Assembly: GCA_017308345.1 (NCBI GenBank)
Contig: JAFKFE010000503.1
Coordinates: 1 to 12,445 of the forward strand
DNA from: Alphaproteobacteria bacterium
Lineage (GTDB): Bacteria > Pseudomonadota > Alphaproteobacteria > Rhizobiales > Rhizobiaceae
Reading direction: 5' to 3'
Length of the DNA: 12,445 bases
Below the pieces are notes generated by a model. The model worked only from the letters and a program-made list of their open reading frames with translations. It made no database searches and was not told the DNA's origin. The translations under genes and the position numbers were made by a program. Numbering within the stretch: position 1 is the stretch's first letter; each line of letters starts with the position of its first letter. This document shows, piece by piece, positions 6,901-12,445 of the stretch.

Positions 6901-8008
6901 CTACGCGCCGCCGCGCGCAGGTCTCGAACAAGCCGTTGCCGAACTCTGGCGCGACGTGCTCGCCATTTCCGATGTCGGCCGCGAGGACAATTTCTTCGCG
7001 CTCGGCGGCTCGTCATTCGCCGGCATGCGATTGATGGCGAAGCTCGAGGAACGGTTTTCGCAACGCGTGTCCTTCCCGACGCTGATCGCGCATCCGACGG
7101 TGGCTGGCCTGGCCGCGGTGCTGCGCGCCGGCGGCAGCCAGCATGAGACGCGGCTGGCAATCCCGATCCGCTCCGGCGACGACGGCCCTGCCCTGTTCTG
7201 CGTCCATCCGATCGGCGGCAATGTCATGTGCTACGCCGCGCTCGCGCAAGCCCTGCCGCCCGGCCGCGCCGTCTACGGCATTCGCGCGCCGGGGCTGACG
7301 TCGGGCACGGAGGCGACGCTCGCCTCGATCGACGCGATGGCGGAACGCTACATCGACGAGATCCGCTCCATTCAGCCCGACGGCCCGTATCATCTGCTGG
7401 GCTGGTCGCTCGGCGGCCTCGTCATGCAGGAAATGGCGCGGCGCCTCGCGGCACAGGGCGAGACGCTGGGCCTGGCGGCGATGATCGACAGCGCCGTGCC
7501 GCGGTGTCGCGCCGCGGACGGAGCGGCAGGACCCTTCCGGCGCTTCGTCGCCGATCTGGCGGCGTCCGCGAACCTCAGCCTCGACCCTTGGCAGGAAGAG
7601 CTGGACAAACTTTCGGACGAAGAGCGTATCGCCTGGCTGGCGCGGCAGTTGGAGCGGCTCGGAATGCCCTCCGGCGATGCAGCGCTCAAGGCGGTGCACA
7701 GCGTCTTTCAGGCGGGCGCCAAGGCCCTCGACGCGCACAGGCCCCGGTCCACGGATGCGGTTGTGCTGTTGTTTGCCGCCGGCCGACGCGCCGACCTCGT
7801 CCCGATGCAGGAAGAGTGGCGCGACCTACTTTCCGGTATCGGGATCTTCGAGACGGACGCCGACCACTACACCATCATGCGCCCGCCGGCGATCGACGCG
7901 ATCGCTACGCGGATCGCCGGGATCATGTCGACGTCCGACGCCGGAAAAGATGCAGATAAGACAGCCGCGAGACCAGCGCCGGGCTCCAACCACTCGAGCC
8001 GGCCCTGA
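3998..8008 (+). CDS. Single-module NRPS: Cy/C - A(Cys) - PCP - TE
   Basis: A 1336-residue one-module synthetase. Residues about 12-440 form a heterocyclization-type condensation domain: IQQAYWVG (18-25) is the Cy1 motif, and PVTFTT (354-359) and PQVYLDHQ (384-391) keep the Thr358/Asp389 pair linked to cyclodehydration in this family. The DxxxxD motif is altered, reading ALWMMDG at 142-148, so the first Asp is Ala. The adenylation domain spans about 465-955, with FTSGSTGMPKG (610-620) and TGD (839-841). I read its pocket residues as D656 L657 Y660 N699 M724 S726 L750 I758 W759 K948, one change from the known cysteine code DLYNLSLIWK. The carrier domain has LGGSS with Ser1006. The C-terminal thioesterase has GWSLGG (Ser1137), Asp1164 and His1290. 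There is no epimerase, methyltransferase or oxidase domain. With almost nothing before the Cy domain, the acyl donor must come in trans. Predicted product: an acyl-cysteine or acyl-thiazoline released as acid, ester or lactone. Confidence 0.93.
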   Translation: MHNDVVRDGNRSFLLEGIQQAYWVGQSGAIELSTPARYYVEADIPWTLGDGLEPALRRLIERHDMLRAVIHPSGTQEILRDVAPYEIVIEDLRTLPEAERAWRLDTLRTEMNEAEIPSARWPQFDIRATRSDDGLRLHMRFALWMMDGWSFRILLRELLALSADPAAALPPIEMSFADYVEAQNAARQGPRRQRAWNYWQPRLADFPGPPALPLTRRLGDGQRPCFRHVSRAFAAADWKKITDICARSRVTPSLLGCAAYADVLSRYAGSQHFAVTVLHSGRFQHLPRSANAFGNFGTTILLEVDASRERSFLDRTKAMQRQFWRDCERIEVSGLDVTRALQQRAGSGPGVSVPVTFTTVTPTTESDDGPRARIDHASARLDVPQVYLDHQMHVFEDGSVIFNWDNVEQIFPAGFVEELCDAHHRLMTRLANDETLWHEKEPAAGDCPAPARAGIPQGEFQRLEASFEQQAVRHPERLAVIAGGRRMSYGELRRRALVVARALRARKARPGQLVAVSMAKGWEQVAAVLGILYAGAAYVPIDPELPRERRNLLFSGSGATIVLTQQSLDTSLAWPESLERIAVDALPNQELPDAVAPHGGTTADLAYVIFTSGSTGMPKGVMIDHRGAANTIADLNTRYAVGPDDTMLALSSLSFDLSVYDIFGTLAAGGTIVMPDAARSREASHWRDLVREHGVTIWNSVPALMQLAVEGTHGAIMPSLRLVMLSGDWIPLNLPERIRPAAPNAAIFSLGGATEASIWSILYPIGSIDPEWRSIPYGHAMEHQSIHVLDGNLAVCPPWVPGDLYIGGIGVALGYWRDEAKTAASFITHPVTGERLYRTGDMGRYLGDGEIEFLGRKDFQVKIQGFRVECAEVEAALLAGPEVGATVVSAAADSAGTRHLVAYVVAKDQQRDLDIAALRERLRATLPAYMVPTFFVALDKLPLSDNGKVVRSALPRPDFGSRESVERAYAPPRAGLEQAVAELWRDVLAISDVGREDNFFALGGSSFAGMRLMAKLEERFSQRVSFPTLIAHPTVAGLAAVLRAGGSQHETRLAIPIRSGDDGPALFCVHPIGGNVMCYAALAQALPPGRAVYGIRAPGLTSGTEATLASIDAMAERYIDEIRSIQPDGPYHLLGWSLGGLVMQEMARRLAAQGETLGLAAMIDSAVPRCRAADGAAGPFRRFVADLAASANLSLDPWQEELDKLSDEERIAWLARQLERLGMPSGDAALKAVHSVFQAGAKALDAHRPRSTDAVVLLFAAGRRADLVPMQEEWRDLLSGIGIFETDADHYTIMRPPAIDAIATRIAGIMSTSDAGKDADKTAARPAPGSNHSSRP

Positions 8009-8018
8009 CGCGATGGGC

Positions 8019-8032
8019 AGGGATCGGTCCCT
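8019..8032. terminator. Short hairpin between NRPS and PPTase, possible terminator
   Basis: AGGGA (8019-8023) pairs with TCCCT (8028-8032) around a TCGG loop, followed on + by TCGGGTTT. It lies in the 55-bp gap between convergent genes. The stem is only five base pairs and the T run is poor, so this is a weak call. Confidence 0.3.
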
Positions 8033-8063
8033 TCGGGTTTGGGGCGATGTGGCGCGGCGGCCC

Positions 8064-8801
8064 TCAATCCTCGTTGATGACGCGGGTTTGCCTGGCGTTC
8101 AAATTCAGCGGCCCGCCCGCCGGGACCGCCGCGACGCCAACAAGATGCTCGTCGGTCGGCCGCAGGGTCCACAACCTCCAGCGGGTCGCGTCGTCCTCTA
8201 TGGCGCCGGTGAAGGACATGGTCGGCGAAGACGGCAGAAAATCCAGGCAGATCTCTTGCACCGGCAGCGACAGCCCCATGACGCGCGCCTTCACATAGGC
8301 CTCCTTCAGCGTCCAATGCGCGAAGAAGAACTCCGGCTGCGCCGCGCGCGGCAGCTTCGCAAAGCGCTTCAGCTCCGCCGGCGCGAGCACGACGGGCGCC
8401 AGCTCGTCGAGGCCGGCATCGCGGTCGCGCCGCTCGACATCGACGCCGATCTCCTCGATGGCGCCGACCGCGCACACGACCAGACCATGCGTGTGCGACA
8501 GGTTGAAATGAAGGCCGGCAATGCCGAGCTCCGGATCGACAAATGGCCGGTCGTGCCGGTTGGCAAGGAAGCGCCAATGCGCTGGCGCGATGTTGCGGTA
8601 GCGCGAGAGCGTGGTGCGCACGAGGCCGCGTCCGGCCAGATATTGAAGCCGGGCATCCTGCACCTTGAACGCGTCATGGCGCCGCCGTTCATGTTCGTTC
8701 AACAACCGCAGGCAGGCAGCCTGATCCTCGGCCGTGAAATCGTCGAGCCGCGCATACCAGAGATCGATGCGGGCGGGGTCCACTGTCTCTTTCAACACCA
8801 C
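8064..8801 (-). CDS. 4'-phosphopantetheinyl transferase, Sfp type
   Basis: A 245-residue Sfp-type transferase. It moves phosphopantetheine from CoA to the conserved serine of carrier proteins. Visible signatures are HFNLSHT (98-104), IGVDVE (118-123) with the Mg-binding Asp121 and Glu123, and WTLKEAYVKARVMG (163-176), which supplies the third acidic ligand Glu167 and Lys171. The length is that of Sfp rather than of the small AcpS. It begins with GTG at 8801 directly followed by a second GTG at 8798; GGAG lies just upstream and would suit the second start slightly better. It is convergent with the NRPS and divergent from the acyltransferase, with a 93-bp gap to the latter. Its likely clients are the discrete carrier protein, the NRPS carrier domain and any carrier downstream of the acyl-AMP ligase. 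A dedicated transferase supports this being a functional biosynthetic cluster. Confidence 0.92.
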   Translation of the reverse strand: MVLKETVDPARIDLWYARLDDFTAEDQAACLRLLNEHERRRHDAFKVQDARLQYLAGRGLVRTTLSRYRNIAPAHWRFLANRHDRPFVDPELGIAGLHFNLSHTHGLVVCAVGAIEEIGVDVERRDRDAGLDELAPVVLAPAELKRFAKLPRAAQPEFFFAHWTLKEAYVKARVMGLSLPVQEICLDFLPSSPTMSFTGAIEDDATRWRLWTLRPTDEHLVGVAAVPAGGPLNLNARQTRVINED

Positions 8802-8883
8802 CGTCTCCGCCGATTGGAAGAACCGGCCGGCTCCTGTCGGAGCGGGCCGCGCCCTATCGCTATCCGATGACGATGCAAAATGC

Positions 8884-8890
8884 GGAGGAA
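8884..8890 (+). promoter_or_regulatory. Ribosome binding site deciding the acyltransferase start
   Basis: GGAGGAA at 8884-8890 precedes ATG 8895 at normal spacing. It overlaps codons of the in-frame ATG at 8880, so that upstream start is unlikely. Confidence 0.7.
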
Positions 8891-8894
8891 GCCA

Positions 8895-9782
8895 ATGCGC
8901 GCGTTCATGTTTCCCGGACAGGGATCACAGTTCAAGGGGATGGGCAAGGAGTTGTTCGACGGGAGCGCGATGTTCGGCCCGCTCGAAAGCCGGATCGACT
9001 GCATTGCCGGATTCTCGATTCGCGAGATGTGCCTAGAGGGCGACGAGCAAACGTTAAGTCGCACCGAGGTGACCCAGCCTTGCCTCTATCTTGTCAACGC
9101 CCTCCATCACGAAAGACTTGCCGCCGCAGGCGCCACGCCGCACTGGCTGGCCGGCCACAGCCTTGGCGAATACAACGCGCTGCAGGCAGCGGGCGTCTTC
9201 GACCTGCTCAACGGCCTGCGCATGGTCGTGCGGCGCGGCGAGATTATGGCCGGCATGCGCACGGGCGGAATGGCGGCGGTGATCGGCCTTGCCGTGGACG
9301 CGATCCGCGAGACGCTCGTTCGGCACGGTCTCGACGAGCTCGACATCGCCAACCTCAACACGCCCGAGCAAACGGTGATTGCCGGCCCGACCGGCGACAT
9401 CGAAAAAGCCGAGGCGGCGATGATCGGCGCCGGTGCGGCGGCTTTCATCCGCCTGCCGGTCGGTGCCTCGTTCCACTCACGCGCCATGGCGCCGGCAGCT
9501 GAAATGTTCGACGATTTCCTGCGCGGTTTTTCCTTCCGGCCGCTGCGCAAGCCGGTGATCTCGAATGTGACCGCTCGCCCCTATCCCGACAAGGGCGATC
9601 CCGAAACGGCGATCCGGCCGCTGCTGGTCCAGCAGCTGAAATCCGTCGTGCTGTGGGCGCCGACCATAGGCTATCTCAAGGCCAAAGGCGTGACGGAGTT
9701 CGTCGAAGCCGGGCCGGGGTCGGTGTTGACGCGGATGGTCGCCAGGATCCCTGCCCTCGAACAGGACGGACGCGCGGCCTGA
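8895..9782 (+). CDS. Discrete malonyl-type acyltransferase (FabD/trans-AT-like)
   Basis: A 295-residue free-standing acyltransferase of the FabD/PKS-AT family, which transfers an acyl group, usually malonyl, from CoA to a carrier protein. FMFPGQGSQ (4-12) is the N-terminal signature. AGHSLGEY (86-93) holds the nucleophile Ser89. VVRRGEIM (111-118) keeps the Arg114 that binds the carboxylate of malonyl-type substrates. ASFHSRAM (191-198) holds His194 and resembles the AFHS form seen with malonyl selectivity. Housekeeping fabD normally lies beside fabG and acpP. Here it sits among NRPS, PPTase and acyl-AMP ligase genes, so a trans-acting role in specialised metabolism is more likely. No ketosynthase is in the window; its partner should lie to the right. 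It starts a + strand pair with the amidohydrolase, 43 bp downstream. Confidence 0.88.
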   Translation: MRAFMFPGQGSQFKGMGKELFDGSAMFGPLESRIDCIAGFSIREMCLEGDEQTLSRTEVTQPCLYLVNALHHERLAAAGATPHWLAGHSLGEYNALQAAGVFDLLNGLRMVVRRGEIMAGMRTGGMAAVIGLAVDAIRETLVRHGLDELDIANLNTPEQTVIAGPTGDIEKAEAAMIGAGAAAFIRLPVGASFHSRAMAPAAEMFDDFLRGFSFRPLRKPVISNVTARPYPDKGDPETAIRPLLVQQLKSVVLWAPTIGYLKAKGVTEFVEAGPGSVLTRMVARIPALEQDGRAA

Positions 9783-9825
9783 CGGCCGTTGTAATCCGAC
9801 ACGCCAAGCTCAACAGGAAGGCGCC

Positions 9826-10650
9826 ATGATCATCGATGCCCACCATCATCTGTGGCAGCTCGCGCGCGGCGATTACCACTGGATGCGGGGCGCGCCCGAC
9901 ATCCTGCTTCGCGATTACATGCCCGAAGACATGGCGCCGCTTTTGCAGCGCTTCGGCGTCGGGCGGACCATCGTCGTGCAGGCGGCCGAGACGCGCGCCG
10001 AGACCGATTTCCTGCTCGAGCTTGCGGCGCGCACCGACTTCATCGCCGGTGTCGTCGGATGGCTTGACATGGAGGCCGACGATTTCGCCGACCAGCTTCG
10101 CCTCTACAAGGACAGGCCGAAATTCGTCGGCATCCGGCCGATGCTGCAGGACCTCGAAGACGACGCCTGGATCCTGCGGCCGACCGTGCTTCGCAATCTC
10201 GGCAGGATCGCCGACAGCGGCATCGCCTTCGATTTCCTGACCTTCCCGCGCCACCTGGAGCATGTCGCCTCGGCGCTGGAGAAAGTTCCGGCATTGCGCG
10301 CGGTGATCGACCATGTCTCGAAGCCGCCTATTGCAAGCGGCGCGCTGGATCCCTGGCGGGACGCGATCGCGCGCGTCGGCGCATTCGGTGACGTCCACTG
10401 CAAGCTATCGGGCATGATCACCGAGGCCGAACCATCAGAATGGCGGGCTGCCGATTTCGACCCTTACGTGCATCATGTCGTGGCATGTTTCGGTGCGGAT
10501 CGGCTGATGTTCGGGAGCGACTGGCCGGTCTGCCGGATCGCGGGCGGCTATGGCGACGTGCTGGCCGCCGCCATGCTCAGCCTGCCCGCGGAACTGCGCG
10601 GCGATATCAGGATATTCTCGACCAACGCAGCACGGTTCTATCGGGTTTGA
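9826..10650 (+). CDS. Amidohydrolase family protein (L-fuconolactonase-like)
   Basis: A 274-residue TIM-barrel hydrolase of the amidohydrolase-2 / COG3618 type. IIDAHHHLW (2-10) is the N-terminal metal or substrate motif, IDHVSKPPI (161-169) is the conserved central strand with His163 and Lys166, and MFGSDWPV (228-235) carries the catalytic Asp232. This combination is typical of L-fucono-1,5-lactonases and related sugar lactonases, which open a sugar lactone to the acid. An RBS (AGGAAGG) precedes ATG 9826. It follows the acyltransferase by 43 bp and is probably co-transcribed with it. With the FAH-type enzyme and SDR at the left end it makes three steps of a fucose-like oxidative route; the sugar dehydrogenase and dehydratase are not seen here. 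Alternatively it may hydrolyse a lactone or lactam in the assembly-line product. Confidence 0.83.
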   Translation: MIIDAHHHLWQLARGDYHWMRGAPDILLRDYMPEDMAPLLQRFGVGRTIVVQAAETRAETDFLLELAARTDFIAGVVGWLDMEADDFADQLRLYKDRPKFVGIRPMLQDLEDDAWILRPTVLRNLGRIADSGIAFDFLTFPRHLEHVASALEKVPALRAVIDHVSKPPIASGALDPWRDAIARVGAFGDVHCKLSGMITEAEPSEWRAADFDPYVHHVVACFGADRLMFGSDWPVCRIAGGYGDVLAAAMLSLPAELRGDIRIFSTNAARFYRV

Positions 10651-10710
10651 GCTTCACGTCGGCCCGGCGCTGGTTGTCGCGGAAATTTCGCTCATTCATC
10701 GTTGCGGATA

Positions 10711-10727
10711 CTATTATATTAGTGTAA
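10711..10727 (-). promoter_or_regulatory. AT-rich operator candidate, copy 2 (inverted)
   Basis: Read on the minus strand this is TTACACTAATATAATAG, matching copy 1 (3925-3941) at 16 of 17 bases. It lies in the 200-bp non-coding stretch 10651-10850 between the amidohydrolase and the acyl-AMP ligase, 123 bp before the ligase start. The inner 12 bases are a near palindrome, with five of six pairs. The rest of the 200 bp holds no gene or clear terminator that I can see; only an imperfect stem (GTTCC 10746 / GGAAC 10768) is visible. Confidence 0.62.
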
Positions 10728-10850
10728 CTCAGCCAGAAGCATAAAGTTCCACGGCGGCCGGGCACCCGGAACAAGGGATGCTCAGGCGCTGCGCGATTTT
10801 CGAACGACGGGAGGAGCCGTCTTCGAACAAGGCGGCTTGAGAGGATCGCA

Positions 10851-12445
10851 ATGCAACAGCAGATCTCTGAAACCCTCGTCCAGATCGCGCGGGACAGAGC
10901 CCTGCGGCTGACCGACAAGACCGCCTACGCCAATCTCAGGGACGGCAAGGAAGAGCAGAGGCGGATCAGCTACCGGCAATTGGATGATTCATGCCGGCGC
11001 ATCGGCGCCGCGCTGCAGCGCAGGAATGCCGCGGGGGAGCGCGTCCTGCTTCTGTTTCCGCAAGGCGCCGAATTCGTGCTCGGCTTCTTCGGCACGCTCT
11101 ATGGCGGCGCGATCGCGGTGCCGGCGCACACGCCTAAACCCAACAAGCGAAGCTGGGCGACGTTCGAAGCGATCGTGGCCGATTGCAAGCCGCGCTTCGT
11201 CCTTACCTGCCACGCCATCCGCGACAGCATCGTGGCCTGGTCGAAGCCCTATCCGACAATCAGCGGCCTGGAGTTCCTGTGCGTCGAGGACCTCGAACAG
11301 GAAAACGGCCCGGATGCCTGGGACGCGTCGGCCGACGCCAGGACCGACATCGCCTTCCTGCAGTACACCTCCGGCTCGACCAGCACCCCGAAGGGCGTGA
11401 TGGTGAGCCATGCCAATCTCATCCACAATGCGCGTCTCACCGCCCGCCACATGGGCCATGACGAAGATACCGTCATCGTCAGTTGGCTGCCCCTGTTTCA
11501 CGACCTCGGATTGATCGGCATCGTCATCCAGACGCTCTATGTCGGCGCCACCTGCTACATGATGAGTCCGGCGGCCTTCAGCGGCAATCCGGCGCTCTGG
11601 CTGCAGGCGATCAGCCGCTACCGCGCGACGTCGAGCATGTCGTCCGACTTCGGCTATCGGCTGTGCGTCAAGTCGATACGGCCGGAGCAGCTGGAAGGCG
11701 TGGACCTCAGCTCATGGCGAAACGCGCTCAATGCCGCCGAGCCCATCCATGCCTCGACGCTCGCCGGCTTCCAGGAGAAATTCGCGCCGTTCGGTTTCGC
11801 CGAGGACGCTTTCTTCCCGGCCTACGGCCTGGCCGAGGCGACGCTGCTCAGCACCACATCGCGCGTCGGAGAGAGACCTGTTGTCATACAAGTCGACAAG
11901 GCAGCGTTGGCGCGCGGCGTTTTCTTGCCCTTGAAAGACGTTGGGGACGATGCGGTGGAGCTGGTCAGTTCGGGACGCCCTGCCGACGACATGGAAGTCG
12001 CCATAGTCGATCCCGAGACGCGGTCGCGCTGCGCCGATGGCGCTATCGGCGAGGTGTGGGTGCGCGGCGCAAGCATTGCCCGCGGCTACTGGCAGGCGCC
12101 CGACGCCAGCCGCCAGACTTTTGGGCAGAGCCCGGCCGAGGCGGCCGAGCCGCACTTCCTGCGCACCGGCGACCTCGGCTTTCTGTGGAACAAGGAGCTG
12201 TTCATCGCCGGACGGCTCAAGGACCTGATCATCTCGCGCGGCCGCAACATCTACCCGCAGGATATCGAGCTCACCGTCAAGGACAGCCATCCGGCGTTCC
12301 GCACCGTCAATGGCGCGGCTTTTTCGATCGAACGCGACGATGGGGAGACGATCGTCGTGGTGCACGAGATCGAGCGTACGGCGCGCAATGCGATCGATCT
12401 CACCGAGCTTGAAAAGACGGTGCTCGGCGCGGTCTGGCAGGAGCA
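10851..12445 (+). CDS. Fatty acyl-AMP ligase (FAAL), partial at 3' end
   Basis: The frame from ATG 10851 (GAGAGGA upstream) stays open to the window edge, giving at least 531 residues. It is an ANL-superfamily enzyme: YTSGSTSTPKGVM (172-184) is the P-loop, PAYGLAEAT (323-331) the A5 motif, RTGDLGF (438-444) the A7 motif, and GRLKDLIISRGRNIYPQDIE (454-473) the hinge and A8 region. WLPLFHDLGLIG (212-223) and GFAEDAFFPAYGLAEAT are hallmarks of fatty acyl-AMP ligases, which make acyl-adenylates from fatty acids and pass them to carrier proteins instead of CoA. The usual GGPNFAYDLC is altered to SMSSDFGYRLC (262-272) and NGAEP to NAAEP, which may change chain selectivity. The core of a FAAL is about 580 residues, so it may end soon after the window or continue into carrier or ketosynthase domains. 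It is the probable starter enzyme of the pathway. Confidence 0.92.
   Translation, partial: MQQQISETLVQIARDRALRLTDKTAYANLRDGKEEQRRISYRQLDDSCRRIGAALQRRNAAGERVLLLFPQGAEFVLGFFGTLYGGAIAVPAHTPKPNKRSWATFEAIVADCKPRFVLTCHAIRDSIVAWSKPYPTISGLEFLCVEDLEQENGPDAWDASADARTDIAFLQYTSGSTSTPKGVMVSHANLIHNARLTARHMGHDEDTVIVSWLPLFHDLGLIGIVIQTLYVGATCYMMSPAAFSGNPALWLQAISRYRATSSMSSDFGYRLCVKSIRPEQLEGVDLSSWRNALNAAEPIHASTLAGFQEKFAPFGFAEDAFFPAYGLAEATLLSTTSRVGERPVVIQVDKAALARGVFLPLKDVGDDAVELVSSGRPADDMEVAIVDPETRSRCADGAIGEVWVRGASIARGYWQAPDASRQTFGQSPAEAAEPHFLRTGDLGFLWNKELFIAGRLKDLIISRGRNIYPQDIELTVKDSHPAFRTVNGAAFSIERDDGETIVVVHEIERTARNAIDLTELEKTVLGAVWQE

Noticed and set aside
3998..8008. Reading the cluster as a pyochelin or yersiniabactin-type siderophore locus
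   Set aside because: The Cy-A(Cys) chemistry is shared, but there is no salicylate synthase, no second Cy module, no reductase, no TonB receptor and no Fur-like box in the window.
10746..10772. Imperfect inverted repeat (GTTCC / GGAAC) in the leader of the acyl-AMP ligase, considered as terminator or riboswitch
   Set aside because: The stem is short, the inner pairing is ambiguous, there is no T run and no known riboswitch core.
1..12445. tRNA, rRNA, CRISPR arrays, insertion sequences, attachment sites
   Set aside because: None was seen; intergenic regions are short and contain no repeats other than the 17-bp motif.

Overview
This window is about 12.4 kb of GC-rich DNA. Its codon use, strong GGAG-type ribosome binding sites and gene families suggest an alphaproteobacterium of the Rhizobiales, perhaps Mesorhizobium-like. 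That assignment is inferred from sequence style, because no rRNA or other marker gene is present. I see no tRNA, CRISPR array, insertion sequence or phage gene. Coding density is high, and the only intergenic stretches above 150 bp are 3821-3997 and 10651-10850.

Layout. From 1 to 1983, on the + strand, lie the 3' end of a short-chain dehydrogenase, a family 2 glycosyltransferase and a fumarylacetoacetate-hydrolase-type enzyme. A hairpin at 1991-2016 separates them from a convergent minus-strand pair: a flavoprotein oxidoreductase (2300-3820) followed by a discrete peptidyl carrier protein (2020-2274). Divergent from this pair is a single-module NRPS (3998-8008) with the order cyclization/condensation, adenylation, carrier, thioesterase. 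It is predicted to use cysteine. An Sfp-type phosphopantetheinyl transferase lies on the minus strand (8064-8801). A discrete malonyl-type acyltransferase (8895-9782) and a fuconolactonase-like amidohydrolase (9826-10650) follow on +. A fatty acyl-AMP ligase starts at 10851 and runs off the window's right edge.

How it may work (inference). The fatty acyl-AMP ligase would activate a fatty acid. A carrier protein, possibly the discrete one, would accept it after the transferase adds phosphopantetheine. The acyltransferase implies a polyketide extension whose ketosynthase lies outside the window. The NRPS would condense the chain with cysteine, perhaps forming a thiazoline, and release it through its thioesterase. 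The flavoprotein and glycosyltransferase are candidate tailoring enzymes.

The main oddity is that this lipid/cysteine assembly line is interleaved with three enzyme types that together resemble the non-phosphorylating L-fucose (or similar sugar acid) route: SDR, FAH-type hydrolase and lactonase. In addition, a 17-bp AT-rich motif occurs upstream of the NRPS and, inverted and matching at 16 of 17 bases, upstream of the acyl-AMP ligase. This points to one regulator controlling both operons.
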